64,000 bases of DNA from Entomortierella parvispora (Eukaryota; Mortierellomycota; Mortierellomycetes; Mortierellales; Mortierellaceae), in assembly GCA_963573315.1 (NCBI GenBank), contig OY752151.1, forward strand, positions 744,001 to 808,000. The letters are read 5' to 3'. Both the position numbers and the translations under genes were made by a program. This document shows, in pieces, positions 10,985 to 22,987 of this stretch (its first letter is position 1; each line of letters starts with the position of its first letter). The notes under the pieces are model-generated. The model saw only the letters and a program-made list of their open reading frames with translations, ran no database searches and was not told the DNA's origin.

Positions 10985-11885
10985 TGCGTGGCAGGGGCTC
11001 TCCTTGTTCACGTCTTTTTTTTTTTTGACTGGGAAAGCGAAAAGAACTCGCGTAAGTCACGTGCTTTCCATCGAAAGTCGAAAGAAGGACAAAAGCGCGG
11101 TGCTTTTTCTTTTTCTTTTTCTTTCTTCTTCACCTTTGCACGCACTCCGTTTCATCCCCTTACCTTCCTTCACTCGCCGCACTATCTCCGCAGCTCGCGT
11201 ACCGCATGCTGCAGCTCTCACAATGTATGAAAGGTAACAAAAGACTTGGGCCCCCTTTCTTTCTTGTTCATCTGTTCATTGTTCATTGTTCATTGTTCAT
11301 TGTTCATTGTTCATTGTTCATTGTTCATTGTTCATTGTTCATTGTTCATTGTCTTGTCCCATGTTGAATGTCGCGTTTGCATGTCTTTTTTCTTTTCTTT
11401 GCTTGTTGTTTTGTTTTGCCATTGCTATTGTTACTTGTTATCTTGTTATCTTGCCCAAGTCTTTTGAGCCCCTCTTGTCTGTCCTGCATTCCTCTTATCC
11501 CAATTCCCCAGCGCGACAAGAATAGGAACTGTGCCCGCCCTCTCGACTACAATGCTTTGGCCGGGAGGCTGAGAGGGTCTACGACGGTCCTAGCCTGAGC
11601 GCTGAGGGTGTATACTGCAGCTTGAGGGGATGACCAGGTGAAGTATAAGGTAAGTGGGGTGCGATGGCCTGCCGCCTGCTCGTTGGCGTGCCCTGCACAA
11701 CTTTGCTTTCCTTCTTCCGAGAAGCAAGTTGACTGAGAGCAGGCCTACAGGTAGAAATGGAGAAATAGAGACATGTACCCAACGTCAATAAATAATGGTG
11801 ATATTGATAAAAAACTTAAGCACACGATGGTGTAGGGTCGGATGGTTGGCGAAGCATGGACCCGTGATGGCGCTGTTTTTGTATA
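10985..11885 (+). repeat. Dispersed direct repeat, copy 1 (pairs with 16430-17365)
   Basis: Shared with copy 2: GTAAGTCACGTGCTT/GCAAGTCACGTGCTT near the start, then CTCGCGTACCGCATGCTGCA, then CCCATGTTGAATGTCGCGTT, then GATGGCCTGCCGCCTGCTCG, ending at GATGGCGCTGTTTTT. The order and orientation are the same. Neither copy encodes a recognisable protein. I see no terminal inverted repeats, so the class of element is unknown. Confidence 0.85.
11274..11350 (+). repeat. 7-base microsatellite GTTCATT x 11
   Basis: Eleven perfect units of GTTCATT inside repeat copy 1. The same place in copy 2 (about 16717-16742) has about four units, one of them imperfect. Confidence 0.95.
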
Positions 11886-11989
11886 GCCAGGGCTTGACAG
11901 TGAAGGACCAGGTTGGTTAAGATGTCGACTGCGGCTGCTGCCCTGAACAGGTACCCATCCATCGGTTCTCAAAAGAAGAAGAAAAACGG

Positions 11990-12420
11990 GCACATTTTTT
12001 TTTTTGCATGCATGTCTGCAATCTCACCTCTTCTCCTCCATTCCTCTTTCTCAATGACCATCCCCTAGATCTGCCCGAGATCACTGACCTCACTGTATCC
12101 CTCCTCCCCAACTAGACATTTTGTTCCAGTGCATCCAAGTCTCCAAGACATAGTGCTGCATGTTCTTCCCAGCCCTCTGAGACCATAAACAGCTTTGAAG
12201 ACATTGGGAAGCGCGAAACCTTGTGCAGGACCTCATCTGGACATATTCTGGATATCAGTCAGAGACTCTTGCACTCAATCGTGCTCAACTCTCACGGACC
12301 TCATTAGGTGTCAGGGTCATGCCCTTCTCTCGATCACTAACAGGTGTAAACGATTAGGAATTCGTGGCATACTCTGTGCGAGCGCAGCTCATGATGTGAG
12401 AGTTTCGCGCGGTCTGTGAT
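11990..12420 (+). pseudogene. F-box/LRR gene relic
   Basis: Nucleotide similarity to the start of the intact F-box gene at 26555 is clear by eye. CTTCTCCTCCATTCCTCTTT and TGCCCGAGATCACTGACCTC correspond to the intact gene's start and F-box. A later block around 12285-12340 (GACCTCATTAGGTGTCAGGG) matches the intact gene's first LRR region. Stops such as the TAG replacing the family's AACAGG at about 12111 and several indels break the frame, and most of the LRR region is missing. No product is expected. Confidence 0.75.
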
Positions 12421-12590
12421 GAATGTAGTAATACATGGGAATGGAAGAACAGATATCCTCCTTTGGGCTTCTCTAGGCCCTCCATTACTCAGGGGTTTTA
12501 TAAAAATACAAATACTGCAAATTCAACACTACAAATACAAATACAAATTGAGAGTGATATACAATAGAGAGACAGGTGCCATCATCACCC

Positions 12591-14258
12591 TCACAAGTCA
12601 CTGCCAATTCCTCGAGGGTGTGCCTTCACCCACGCTGCTGCCCCCTGGGAACGTCTCTTCCAATCTTTACCGGCATGCGCGGGGAGATCTGTGAGTCCCA
12701 GAATGGTGCGTAATTGCGGCCAGTTGCTTCGCATCCACTGCAGCTCCTGACAACCAATCTCGTGTGCGGTCCAGCGCACATCCAGAGTCTTTATCGACAT
12801 CATGCCGCTAAGAAGGCCAATGTTAGAGTCATTGGAGAATAACAAACAATTGGTTTGATATCCTCCAACTTCATCTCTGCCTCCAACCCTCCTTGGCGCC
12901 ATCTCCTGGCCCAACCGCAGGTGCTGAAGATTATTCAGCTCGCCAAGTTGTCTGTAGGAAATCGAGTGCTCTGAGATACATTCAATCGACAACGGTAAAG
13001 TGTTGCCGTCAGAAGTCACCGTCGTTCCGTTCACGTATGTAGGGTAAAGTCGCTCGATAACAATCTCAAGGCGCGTGAGGGTTGAGGCACAGCCCCAAAC
13101 CCCAGTTGCACCAGCAAGGTCATCAAACAACTGCATCTCACCGCTCCTATCGTGAAAGTTCCTGGCCAAAAGCCGCACATGGTGGTTCTCAAACCGGTCG
13201 GTGGGCAACGCGTGCAGCTTCTCCAGCGCGGTCGCCTTCTCGAGGAGTTCCTGCAACTCGGAAGCAAAGGGGCCAAGGACACCGTCTAAGGTGAGCGACT
13301 TCAAGGTCGCCGCTCTCTCTACCAAGGGAGCGAGTGATCTGACGAATGGAGCCGACAAGGACACCTGCTTGGGCTCTGCCCCTAAGGCCAACATGTCCTT
13401 CAGCTCCTCCTCGTCCATCTCACTTGCCTCCCAGGCCATGCTCTCGACGTTGCCCAAAAGCTCCTTCTGTTCCCCCTTGGTTTCTTTGGACGGCATCCAA
13501 GCACCTTCCAACTTGAATCGAATTGACTCCAGGTTTCCACACTCCCGCAGGAGGACCAGGAGACCGCCGTATGATCCACGGAAGCCAGCGAGGTGCAACT
13601 GCTTCAAGGCTTGGAGACATTTAGCCTTGGGAGGTGAAGGACCGTCTTCTGACTGACTTGATACAGAGTCAGAGAGAACCTCGCCTTCGAAATCAAGGTC
13701 CAAACAAGAAAGGAAGCAGCAGTTAGCGAACAGGGCAGGGGCCGTGATCCAGTTATATCGACCGTGAAGGACAACATGGTCGAGTCGAGAATTGGCAAGA
13801 GCCACAGATTTAATGAGCTCAAACACTGTCTCTTGTGACTGGATGGAGCTGTTTTCGAACAAAAGAACCAGACGCCGAACACCAGAACACCTCGAGCTCT
13901 GCAATAGCTGACCGTACTGGTAACCTCGATTGGTCATAAACGACCGAGTCAATCGGCAATGGCTTCTGAAGAACCTCCGCAACGATGGTAGCTCAAACGA
14001 AGCGAACTCAACCTCAGTGGCCAATTCAATCTCACGGAACACATGGTCTGCCCATATTTCACGGAAACCGAGGCTCACGCGCACACATCTCGCGAGATCC
14101 ACTGTAGAAAGGTGATTGGCGATGAGGCCAATCACCTCCATAGGCAACACGACGAATTGTTGAAGAGACTCAGGCTCAAAAGGAGTGGCTCGGGCAGCCT
14201 CGACAAGATCACTGGGAGTAGTATCGGCATCGGTGGGAGATGTGGACGCTTGGGACAT
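12591..14258 (-). CDS. F-box protein with leucine-rich C-terminal region
   Basis: 555 residues in one uninterrupted frame. Residues about 33-80 form an F-box-like helix set (VVLPMEVIGLIANHLSTVDL, ARCVRVSLGFREIW), followed by irregular leucine-rich repeats. By family such a protein would bind Skp1 and present substrates to an SCF ubiquitin ligase; the substrate is unknown. It belongs to a different subfamily from the three F-box genes at 26555, 43917 and 52373: it lacks their DPRPW and GxRPMKxxDxxxTxFG blocks. On the minus strand upstream of the ATG, sequences such as CCCCAGGTAATG (about 14632) and TTTTCATTAG (about 14282) look like splice sites of 5' UTR introns. It lies between the two direct repeats. 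Confidence 0.75.
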   Translation of the reverse strand: MSQASTSPTDADTTPSDLVEAARATPFEPESLQQFVVLPMEVIGLIANHLSTVDLARCVRVSLGFREIWADHVFREIELATEVEFASFELPSLRRFFRSHCRLTRSFMTNRGYQYGQLLQSSRCSGVRRLVLLFENSSIQSQETVFELIKSVALANSRLDHVVLHGRYNWITAPALFANCCFLSCLDLDFEGEVLSDSVSSQSEDGPSPPKAKCLQALKQLHLAGFRGSYGGLLVLLRECGNLESIRFKLEGAWMPSKETKGEQKELLGNVESMAWEASEMDEEELKDMLALGAEPKQVSLSAPFVRSLAPLVERAATLKSLTLDGVLGPFASELQELLEKATALEKLHALPTDRFENHHVRLLARNFHDRSGEMQLFDDLAGATGVWGCASTLTRLEIVIERLYPTYVNGTTVTSDGNTLPLSIECISEHSISYRQLGELNNLQHLRLGQEMAPRRVGGRDEVGGYQTNCLLFSNDSNIGLLSGMMSIKTLDVRWTAHEIGCQELQWMRSNWPQLRTILGLTDLPAHAGKDWKRRSQGAAAWVKAHPRGIGSDL

Positions 14259-16429
14259 AATCGTAGACCAGTAAACTAATGAAAATGGTGAACATTATGA
14301 AGGAGGAACCAAAGAAATCAGATATGTTATTAACCACTATCAAAAAAAAAAACGTTTGGCAAACTTGACAGTAAAATGTCATGGTAGGTAGAACATATAC
14401 TGTACCAGTGGATAATGTTGAATGGAGATATGGTAACTGGAGCAGACAACGCAGATGGCACCACGAGATAAAAAAGCGACGCACGACAAAAGCTGTTAAA
14501 GAGAGGGAGAAAGACAAACCAAAAAGAAGGGAGAGGGGCGATGGAGAAAACATGAAGAGTGTTCCTCGTGTGAGTATCAAGGTGAAAAAAAAAATGAGGG
14601 AGAGAGATGTGAAGACGGGATGGGACATTACCTGGGGTGGGGTGGATGGAAAATGTTCTTAACAACAAGCAGGTGATTTGGTAACAGCAGTGGAACAGCA
14701 GCTTGTTCACCACGAAGAAGAGTGGGTGGACACCTATCAGTGAGGAAGATGACGAAAAGGAGAAAGTGAGGCTTTGTGTGAGTACTTGAGTTGTGACATG
14801 GAGAAGTTTTCAGTGAGGGCACGAAAGGTGATAATAGGCACCATACCTGGGGTCAAACGAAGTGATCGTCGCAGTCGTTGCTGGGAGAGATGTTTTCTGG
14901 ACAGAAAAAAGTTTGGAGTTCGTGAACAGAATAGACGCAGTGATCTCTGATCAGAGATGGTAGTAATGCCCTCTGGTCAGCAGTGGAGGCAATGTCGTAG
15001 TGTTCGCTGATGAGTAGAATAGGGAAGCGATGTTCTTGTCAGAAGAGGAGTTAAGAGAACGAAGAGAAGAGAGAACAAAGATTAAAGCAGAGAAGGAACG
15101 CAGGTTGTTTATATCGTTGATCCAAATGTTGGAAAGAAAACAGGTCGCATAGAAACATAAATGACAGGTTCATGTGAAAACAACAGAGAGTGTAGCTAGA
15201 CACACGGAAGCAGCCGCTTGGGCCCTGTCATTGTCAACCCGGGTATGTCATGTTTTTGTTTTCGCTTGATACCAGCAGACTGGAGACCGCGACTCTAAGT
15301 ATCGATGGCACCATATCCCAGGGAGACTCTGGTTCATCTGGCTAAGGGCTGTCCAGTTCCAATATGAAAGCGAAGCTCGACTTTGATGACCCAAGTCCAT
15401 GTCCCATTTCGAGAGGATAGATCAACGATAGACCCCATTTCTTGTTTGCAAGGCACACAGCCATGTTTAAAACTGGCACTTCATTTTATTACTAGCAAGC
15501 GACTTTTGTACATGGGCAGGATCACCTTCCACCAAAGCAGAGGGACCGCCTCTCTCTCCCTTCTCTCTCTTATACTGAAGGAGAAGAAGCAGGAGAAGCA
15601 GGAGGAAAGAAGAGAAAGGCGGGAAGAAAGAGGGGGGATGTTAGAGACAGCGAAGAGACCTCTGCCTCAACAAATGGTGCCCTAAGTTATCCTCTCGTCG
15701 GAAATGGGACAAGGATCCTCGAAGCGTGAGTACCAAGTAGGGACTGGATGTAGGAAGCGCCCTGCTGTCACCTCGAGCTTTCTGGGGGTTGACGATGAAC
15801 TGCATGTAGATCAGGACTCTTGCTGCTTCCAGGGAGTTAACGCGTCAATCCACATTAGCCTAACTGCCCCCTCTCTCTCTTTCTCTCTTTCTCTCTTGGG
15901 GGTCTGTGTGTATCTGACTGCTCGACAATCAACCAACCAGAATTCAGGCTTGATCGGACAATAGGGGCTCGTGTCGAGAACAACCCATGACGGAGGAGGG
16001 AGAGAAAAAGCGAAGCCGATAAGCTGTTGACGGCATTGGCCTTCGAAGGCGAATCGGGGAATCGGGCTCACAAGCCAAAAAGGCCTGTGCTTTGAAAAGG
16101 GAGGGATCAGGGAAGGGTCGGGTAAGGAAGAGGCGCGGTTGACATCTTAGCCGGCCCTTGTTCTCTTGGTAGCCCACTTTTGGGGCCGAGGGAGACGGCA
16201 AGAGACACCGACAGGAAGGAATGTGAGAGAGACCTTGCATCCGGTACGCTTCAACTTGGCCAAGGCGAAAAATAGCGAGGAGAAAAAAGAAGGGATCAGA
16301 GAAGGTACACCTCTTCTACTGCTTGTCCTCTAGCCACAACGTAAACAGGCAGCAGAGGGAAGATTCCCATGAGAGAAGCGCGGCATTCGCTCGTCGTCAG
16401 GGCGATTGGTTGCACGAATTACAGTAGCA
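14259..16429. other. Intergenic, probable 5' region of the minus-strand F-box gene
   Basis: No gene recognised in 2.1 kb. Several minus-strand splice-like motifs (about 14632 and 14850) suggest 5' UTR introns of the 14258 gene. Purine/pyrimidine-biased tracts occur at 15550-15640 and 15870-15900. Confidence 0.4.
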
Positions 16430-17365
16430 CCCTTGGGCAGGGCCCTCCTTCGTGTACAAACGTGGGAATGCGAAAAGAAGAAAAGCAACGCGGCGCAAGT
16501 CACGTGCTTACCTCCCGAGAGAAGGACAAAAAAGAGCGGCGCTCTTTTCTTTCTTTTTCTTTCTTCTTCTTCACCTTTGCACGCACTCCGTTCCATCCCC
16601 CTTACCTTCCTTCACTAGCCGCACTATCTCCGCAGCTCGCGTACCGCATGCTGCAGCTCTCACAATGTATGAAAGGCAACAAAAGACTTGGGCCCCCTTT
16701 CTTTCTTGTTTCTTGTTCATTGTTCAATGTTCATTGTTCATTGCCTTGTCCCATGTTGAATGTCGCGTTTGCATGTCTTTTTTGTTTGCCTTGTATTTTT
16801 CTTCTCTTTTCTTTTCTGTTGTTTTTGCTGTTGCTGTTGCTATTGCTATTGCTATTTCTACTTGTTGCCTTGCCCAAGTCTTTTGAGCCCCTCTTGTCTG
16901 TCCTGCATCCTCTTATCCCAATTCCCCAGCGCGACAAGAATAGGAAATAGGCCCGCCCTCTCGACTTGTGTGAAGGATAGTGCTCGGAGCGTATGCCCCT
17001 GAAAAGGCAGAAAGTCTGATAGTCAAGCGGATCACGATGCTTTGGCCGGGAGGCTGAGAGGGTCCAAGACGGTCCTAGCCTGAGCGCTGAGGGTGTACAC
17101 TGCAGCTTGAGGGGTTGACCAGGTAGAGTATAAGGTAAGTGGGGTGCGATGGCCTGCCGCCTGCTCGTTGGCGTGCCCTGCACAACTTTGCTTTCCCTCT
17201 TCCGAGAAGCAGGTTGACTGAGAGCAGGCCGATAGGTAGAAATGAAGAAATGGAGAAATGTAACCACGTCAATAAATGATAGACATATCGACAGCAAACT
17301 TGCGTACGCGATGGTGCAAGGTCGGATGGTTGGCGAGCGTGGACCTGTGATGGCGCTGTTTTTTG
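16430..17365 (+). repeat. Dispersed direct repeat, copy 2 (pairs with 10985-11885)
   Basis: Same order of blocks as copy 1, including GCAAGTCACGTGCTT, CTCGCGTACCGCATGCTGCA and GATGGCCTGCCGCCTGCTCG, ending at GATGGCGCTGTTTTTT. It differs by small indels, fewer GTTCATT units, a GCTATT run at about 16840 and a 60-base insertion near 16970-17030. It ends about 175 bases from the 3' end of the Fanzor-like gene. Confidence 0.85.
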
Positions 17366-17538
17366 TGGAAGAATGAACATGCTGAAATAACTATGGCTAG
17401 CAACGACAGGCGCAAAGCTGGAAATGACATTGGACCCTGTTGTGTCCAGAAACCTTTTTGTTTCGCACAAACGTTATTGTGACTTTCAATAATAAATGAC
17501 CAAAAGATATTGTTAATATGATGCTCAATTAGAAATTA
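17366..17538 (-). other. Region 3' of the Fanzor-like gene, possible guide-RNA/right-end region
   Basis: In the Fanzor/TnpB family the guide RNA usually derives from the gene's 3' end and flanking sequence. No distinctive hairpin was proved by eye. The block rc-ATTTATTATTGAAAGTCAC at about 17486-17504 partly mirrors ATTTATCGAAAGTGAC at about 22862-22877, which could be worn element ends or chance. Confidence 0.2.
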
Positions 17539-20284
17539 TCAAGAGTCAGAGCAATTTAACCTCAGAATACTTACATAAGTTGAGCGAATACTCAATTCCG
17601 CAATCTTGGCATCTCGTTCAGGTGCAAGTGGAAGGTTTGGCGTTCCAGACATGAAAGATCTGGTGTTAGCAGGGAGTGACCACGAAGGGCACGTTGGATC
17701 AAAGGGGGGAAGGGTCTTGCGGACGGCAGAGGCCAACTGGACAAAGCCCGACAGTGCAATATTGACTGCAGCGTTCGTATCTCGTCCACGGTCCGCATAC
17801 CCTAATTGGAACGAGATGCAGGCGGGGTTCACACATTGAACTGCGCCGTGAACACGAACCATTCTTGTCGTCCCGTTTTTTTCTCGTTTTGCCCGAACGA
17901 GACGTACGAGTGAAAAACAGAATGGACATACTTGGGAACTCTTGTACTCTGGCGTCTTGCAGACTGGATTGTATCTCATATGCCGTTCAGGTATAATTGT
18001 CCCTCCCATTTTCGCGCGACCCTTCAGACGGGAGCCTACACCAGAGCCTGCGTCACCGTGAAGCATCAATGGTATAACAACCGGGCAGACCCTTGGACAG
18101 TGCTCCAAATGTTTCAGTGTACGTCGTTGTCCTCGAGGGGCGTTCTTTTGGTCGCTGAACTCGGGTAGATGGTGGTAGCCACAATCTGCACAAAATCCGG
18201 TTGTGCAGGGCGAGGGTGCCGGCTCTTGAATAGTGGTCTGCAATAGGTTATCTACTGAGTTCGTTGCAGTTGAATACAGATGGGTGAGCAGAGAGTCCAG
18301 CATTGCCGATTGATAACAGAGATGCTTCTTACCTGTCACTACTTTCTTGAACGCTTTCCTTTCGTCTGCTGCCACTCGATCATAGGTATGCCTTAAGCTC
18401 AGCTCCGTGTGTCGACGTAAATTTTTCATTTTGTTGGATCTTTCGAATGAGCGAAGTACTGTGCAAGACTCCCGCCGTACTTCCTGCGCTTCGTTTATGG
18501 CCTGCAAAGTGGCGGCGTGGTGGATGGAGTTGTGAGCAAGGTCCTTGTGAGCCTTCTTTATCCCAGTATTGGACGCTATCCTCTTCTTTCGGACACGGGC
18601 TTGCTTCGTAAGACCTGAGTGGTGTCGAATCTGCTGAACGGTCACTTGATATGGGTCTGGGAAGCGGATATCATCAATCGACTGTGCTTCTTCCTCTTGT
18701 TCGTAATCATTATTGGAGAGGAGCTCAAATCTGTTATGAAGCTTGATCAACGTGTTCTGTGGAAGGGGAACAGTATTGAACAGGACACAGGCTCCTGGAT
18801 CCGTTCCCCCAGGGACCAGGACAATGTTCCTCTTTGATAAATCCCCGTTGTTCTGGTCGATTTCCTGCTTTAGGGCGTCGATGTTAATAGATTTGACTGA
18901 GTCCAGGCACCCAGGTCGAAAGAGTGAGGGTGATGATGTGAACACGGGTGTGGCCGTCGAGTCAATGTTCTCAGTGACTCTTGTCTTCCACGCCGGATCA
19001 TATTTGAGGTGGTCGTACTTTTGCTGTCGCAGGTTCTTGATTTGGTCTCTCATCGGGAGTACCTTTAGACGGAGCTGATGTACTACAGTGCGCTGAGACT
19101 TCATGATAGTAAACGTGTCGTTGATGTTCTCGTCCAGTGAGCATTTTAGGTCGATATCATCTTCATCTCGTTTTGCGGCTTTGAGCTCTCGCAAGTCAAA
19201 CTTTGTCGCTTTCAAACGATATTCTTGTTGGGCCAGCTGTCGATTAATGGACTGGATCTCTTTGTCAACCTCCGATATTTGTGAATCAAGAGCTTCTGCA
19301 CGGGCTTTCGCTTCTGCTTTAGAAAGATTCAGTTCGTGGAGAGCGGCCTGTCGGCGATCGGCATCCGAGATGTACTTTGTTCGGCTTTTGTTCGATTTTT
19401 TTCGCTTGACTTTGATCATGTTGCGAGGTGGATTCTGTCGCATCTCGTAACCCATTACACGGACGGTGTGCCTGTCTACAAACACGAGCCTGTAGATTGA
19501 AGTGAAAGTCAATATGTGGCCTCAATGTAGGATCGAAATTATAGGACCTTCCAGCATGTTCTTACCTTTCTGCAAATCGCAGACCAAAATTAGAACATGC
19601 TGCATGTATTGCGGGCATGTCAAAAAATGCTTGGAAAATGACGAACGGATTTTTTGGTGCGTGTTTCTGGTCCGAAACCAATAGTCCTGTTGAATCGTAC
19701 ACGTCAAAATGATGCGCTTCCTCATTACAGAGGACCTCACTAATGCCGGTTGCATTCAGAGGTAAGGGCAGGAGCTTTCCAGCAGATGAAAGAGGAGACA
19801 ACCGTCTGGCAAAATCACTGTAGCCCATAGCAAACAGCAGCTGATTTGCCAAATAAACGAAAGGACCGGATACCAGGATATGGCGTGGGATGGATCCAGA
19901 TGAATCTTTCTTGGGAGCAAATGGACGCAAGGAATTGACGATGCGTGTGGCAACTTGAATTTCGCACTCCTTGAATTTGTGGTCAGAGAACAAGTGGCTA
20001 CGAAACTCGTCCTCTGTGATGTTCTCTGGCAATTCAGAGTCATCTATCAACTTGCAAATCACGGCCTCCAGACCCTTGAGATGCTTAGACTTTGGTTCCG
20101 CCTTCCGTGCAGCTTCTATAAGAGACCATATTAACCACTGTTTAATACTTTCACGGACTGTGACACATGGATCTGTTGGGCTTACCTTTCTCAGAGGTTT
20201 CACTGTTTTGAGCGGATGTAGAGATGTTGTGAACCTCCACAGCCTCGTCGAACCCATCAGCGTCGTCTGCTTCCCACACCTCAC

Positions 20285-20315
<31 letters not shown>

Positions 20316-22671
20316 AATCCGCTCATCGTTTTCGTCCTCGATACTATCGTCGCCATCATCGTCCTCGTCCATTTCCTCCCCCCCTTCCTGTCTGAGCAGT
20401 TTGAGCAGTTTCTGGACTTTATGCAGTTTCTGCACTTTGATAATACGAGACGCACTCCTGGTGGTGGGCTCAGCTAACCAAAGAGTATCTCCAGTCCATC
20501 GCACGGCACAGGTGACAACTGCACGATCCAATTGGTTAAGAAGAGACGCGGCCCTCCTCCAATATCGTTTTCGTCGTCTCTGCCTCACCTTGGCTCGCTT
20601 GGCAGCCATCCTTTCCTTGCGTTCTTTCGCCTTCTGTCTCTTCAGCTTCCTATACCACTCCTCACTTAGAGGTCGCAAGAAAAGACGGACAAGGTAACGA
20701 ACAACTGCTCTCTTCACATCGCCGTAGATGTTACCGCTCCATAAATTGTTAATGTTGGTGGCCATGGTCCGGAGCATTTCGTTCCTGGTGAACGCCATTC
20801 CTTGTGGGCACACTGCAGAGTCGTTGACGGCTATGGTCTCCTGTATGTACCTGGCTAGTGAGTCCCACACCGGGTGCTCACCGTAGCCCCGCTCGTTCTT
20901 TGCCTTCTTCAGGGGCGGTTCAGAACTCGCAGAGCTTGGGCAGAGCCTAGCTGCGAGATATTGGAGACAGCCTTGCCCGAACACACTGCTGAGGTCGGCA
21001 TCCACTTTACCATCGTCATCGCCCGTCTTGAATAGTCTTTCAAGAAAGCCGCTGGTCAGCGTGGCGACCTTGACAGTTGGATCCTTTCTAAGGCCATTAT
21101 CTCGTATGGCGAAGTCGGCGGGAAGGATGTCAGAAATGTTAACATCCTGAGATGTTTCATGAAGCAAACCCCGAAAGACCTCTGTAGTTGTTTTGAAGAT
21201 AGCCATCTGCAACTCTTCCATGTGATCGGAAATTTCTCTTTGCTTGCGTTCAAGGATATCTTCGATCGTTGTACCAAGGTCGTCAAAGTCGCGGAGAATT
21301 CTGCGTAGGGGAACGTCACACACACGGGATGTGATCTTTTTCAGACGGAGTCTCCTGGCCCTGAGATGCGGCCTCTTCAGCTTGAGATGTGGTAACCTGA
21401 GACTGGGATGCGGTTCCCTGTACGTGGGACAAGCTACGACCGACATCACGCTCGGCTGTCTTGATCTTGTTACTAACTGCGCCTTCCCAGAACAGGCGGC
21501 ACTTGTCTTGCACAAAATCGCGGTACATGGCATGTGTCCGTTCCAGGTTCATATGTTGCCTGAAGTCATTGTGTGAAATCCAACCTGGCTTTTCTTTGAG
21601 GGATATCTCCAAATTTGAGATCGCATTTTGGACGACTCCCCTCGGCAATCTTTTGAGTCCACATTCAGCAGAGAAAAACTCGCCGTACCCCTTTTCCAGA
21701 GCTGCGCTCTTGTCCGACTGAGCCTTTTTCTTTCCATTTGATTTGTCGAAGGCCTTGCTTACGGCAGTATTGACCCTTCCTCGCAATGTCTCGTCACTAC
21801 AACAGGAGCAAAGAAACATGAACATGTTATTATTAGGTCGAAATACACTTCAGGTAAGATGTTTGAGAGCACATACCAACTGGAAAGGAAGCTCTTCTCA
21901 GCATCCTCGGTACTGAAAGCAATTTTCTTGCGGCTTGTTGATCGTCTCTGGTCTCGATAGATAGCCTTTCCAACAGTTTCAGGCGCTTCAGGAAGCTCAA
22001 GAACTGGCGCGATGAGATTTCGAGTTGGCTCCGTCACCGAACATGTCAAGGAGCAATATGTGCTTATGGACTGAAATGAGTCAGCGAGGTGGACAAGAAC
22101 AACAGGGGATCTTGGCTCTTTGTCTGGTGCAAATACAAGAGTCCTGGCACGTGTCGACACAACAACGATCCTAGCTTCAACAACCTGAGCTAATCTGCGT
22201 AAAAGCAGGCGTGATGGCGGGAGAGCAAAAGTGTTGCCTGCAAACTCGAAAGAGAATGATGACTGCAAGGTTCGGTTCATTACGCGGACGACGAGATCAG
22301 AGAGCGAGTCAGGGGATGTGTCTACAATGAGACCGTATTGTTGGCGGAGGATATGCAGAGTCTTGCGGACACTTTCATTTCGAGGTAGCAAATCATCATC
22401 GTCTTGGATAAGTTTGTCCACGCGAGCCCGAAGTGACTCATCGTTCTGCTCAATCAGCTTTCGCTCATTCGCCAGCTGCATGAACTTATCGTCGTCAGTG
22501 AAAGTTATGGAGAGCTAGAAGGAACAGCGCATGAGTATGGAAGTCTACGCCATTAGCCTCAATACCATTGTCGACCAGAAAGCAGAGGTATACCTTGTCG
22601 AGTTCCGGCATGTCATTCTCCCACATGTTCATGTCCAAAACCTCCTCAGTCTCCATGAAGTTCTCATTCAT
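17539..22671 (-). CDS. Fanzor-like RNA-guided nuclease (eukaryotic TnpB homologue), six exons
   Basis: Suggested exons: 22671-22594, 22514-21877, 21796-21347, 21300-20186, 20115-19566, 19489-17539 (about 1593 residues). Introns 1, 2, 4 and 5 have good GT-AG ends and keep frame exactly. The 46-base intron 3 (donor GTCTGA) is weak; a one-base frameshift in an A-run at about 21336-21340 is the alternative. The last exon carries the nuclease core. RuvC-I is in VPGGTDPGACV (Asp codon near 18800). A TPEYKSSQVCPFC block (about 17925-17963) gives the rearranged RuvC-II Glu and the first zinc-ribbon cysteines. CVNPAC is the second cysteine pair, and RGRDTNAAVNIAL is RuvC-III. A long coiled coil and basic region precede the core, and exon 4 has an acidic DEDEDEDED run. 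All catalytic positions appear present. By family this is a TnpB-like, RNA-guided DNA endonuclease, probably Fanzor1. A GTAAGT at 17574-17569 could start a further intron, so the C-terminus is uncertain. Confidence 0.85.
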
Positions 22672-22987
22672 GTTGAGATGGGCGCGAAGAAATGTAGAGA
22701 AAAATGTATGCGAAATAGAGGGCGACGTTTGGCAAAGAGGAAAGTAAAAAGGGGTAAAGACGCGTTCATGCCTCGAGTGAAACGTGGATAGCTAAGCCAC
22801 CTCCAGCATGCTCTACCAAAAGTATTCGGATTCGGGTCAATTTAGTAATGGAAGCACAAATATTTATCGAAAGTGACTGTCGATGGTGTAACGGTTTATC
22901 ATCATGATATCTGTCGTTTTAGATTTTTTTTGGTGAAAAGCAGAATAATTTGTACCAAGGAGCTCCATCTTCGCCCATTACCTCTCA
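22672..22987. other. Intergenic between the Fanzor-like gene and the Gag-like gene
   Basis: Divergent spacer of about 310 bases, presumably holding the promoters of both. AT-rich around 22850-22950; no certain motif. Confidence 0.4.

Noticed and set aside
11246-11598. Open frames with repeated FIVHCSL
   Set aside because: Produced by the GTTCATT microsatellite, which is open in several frames.
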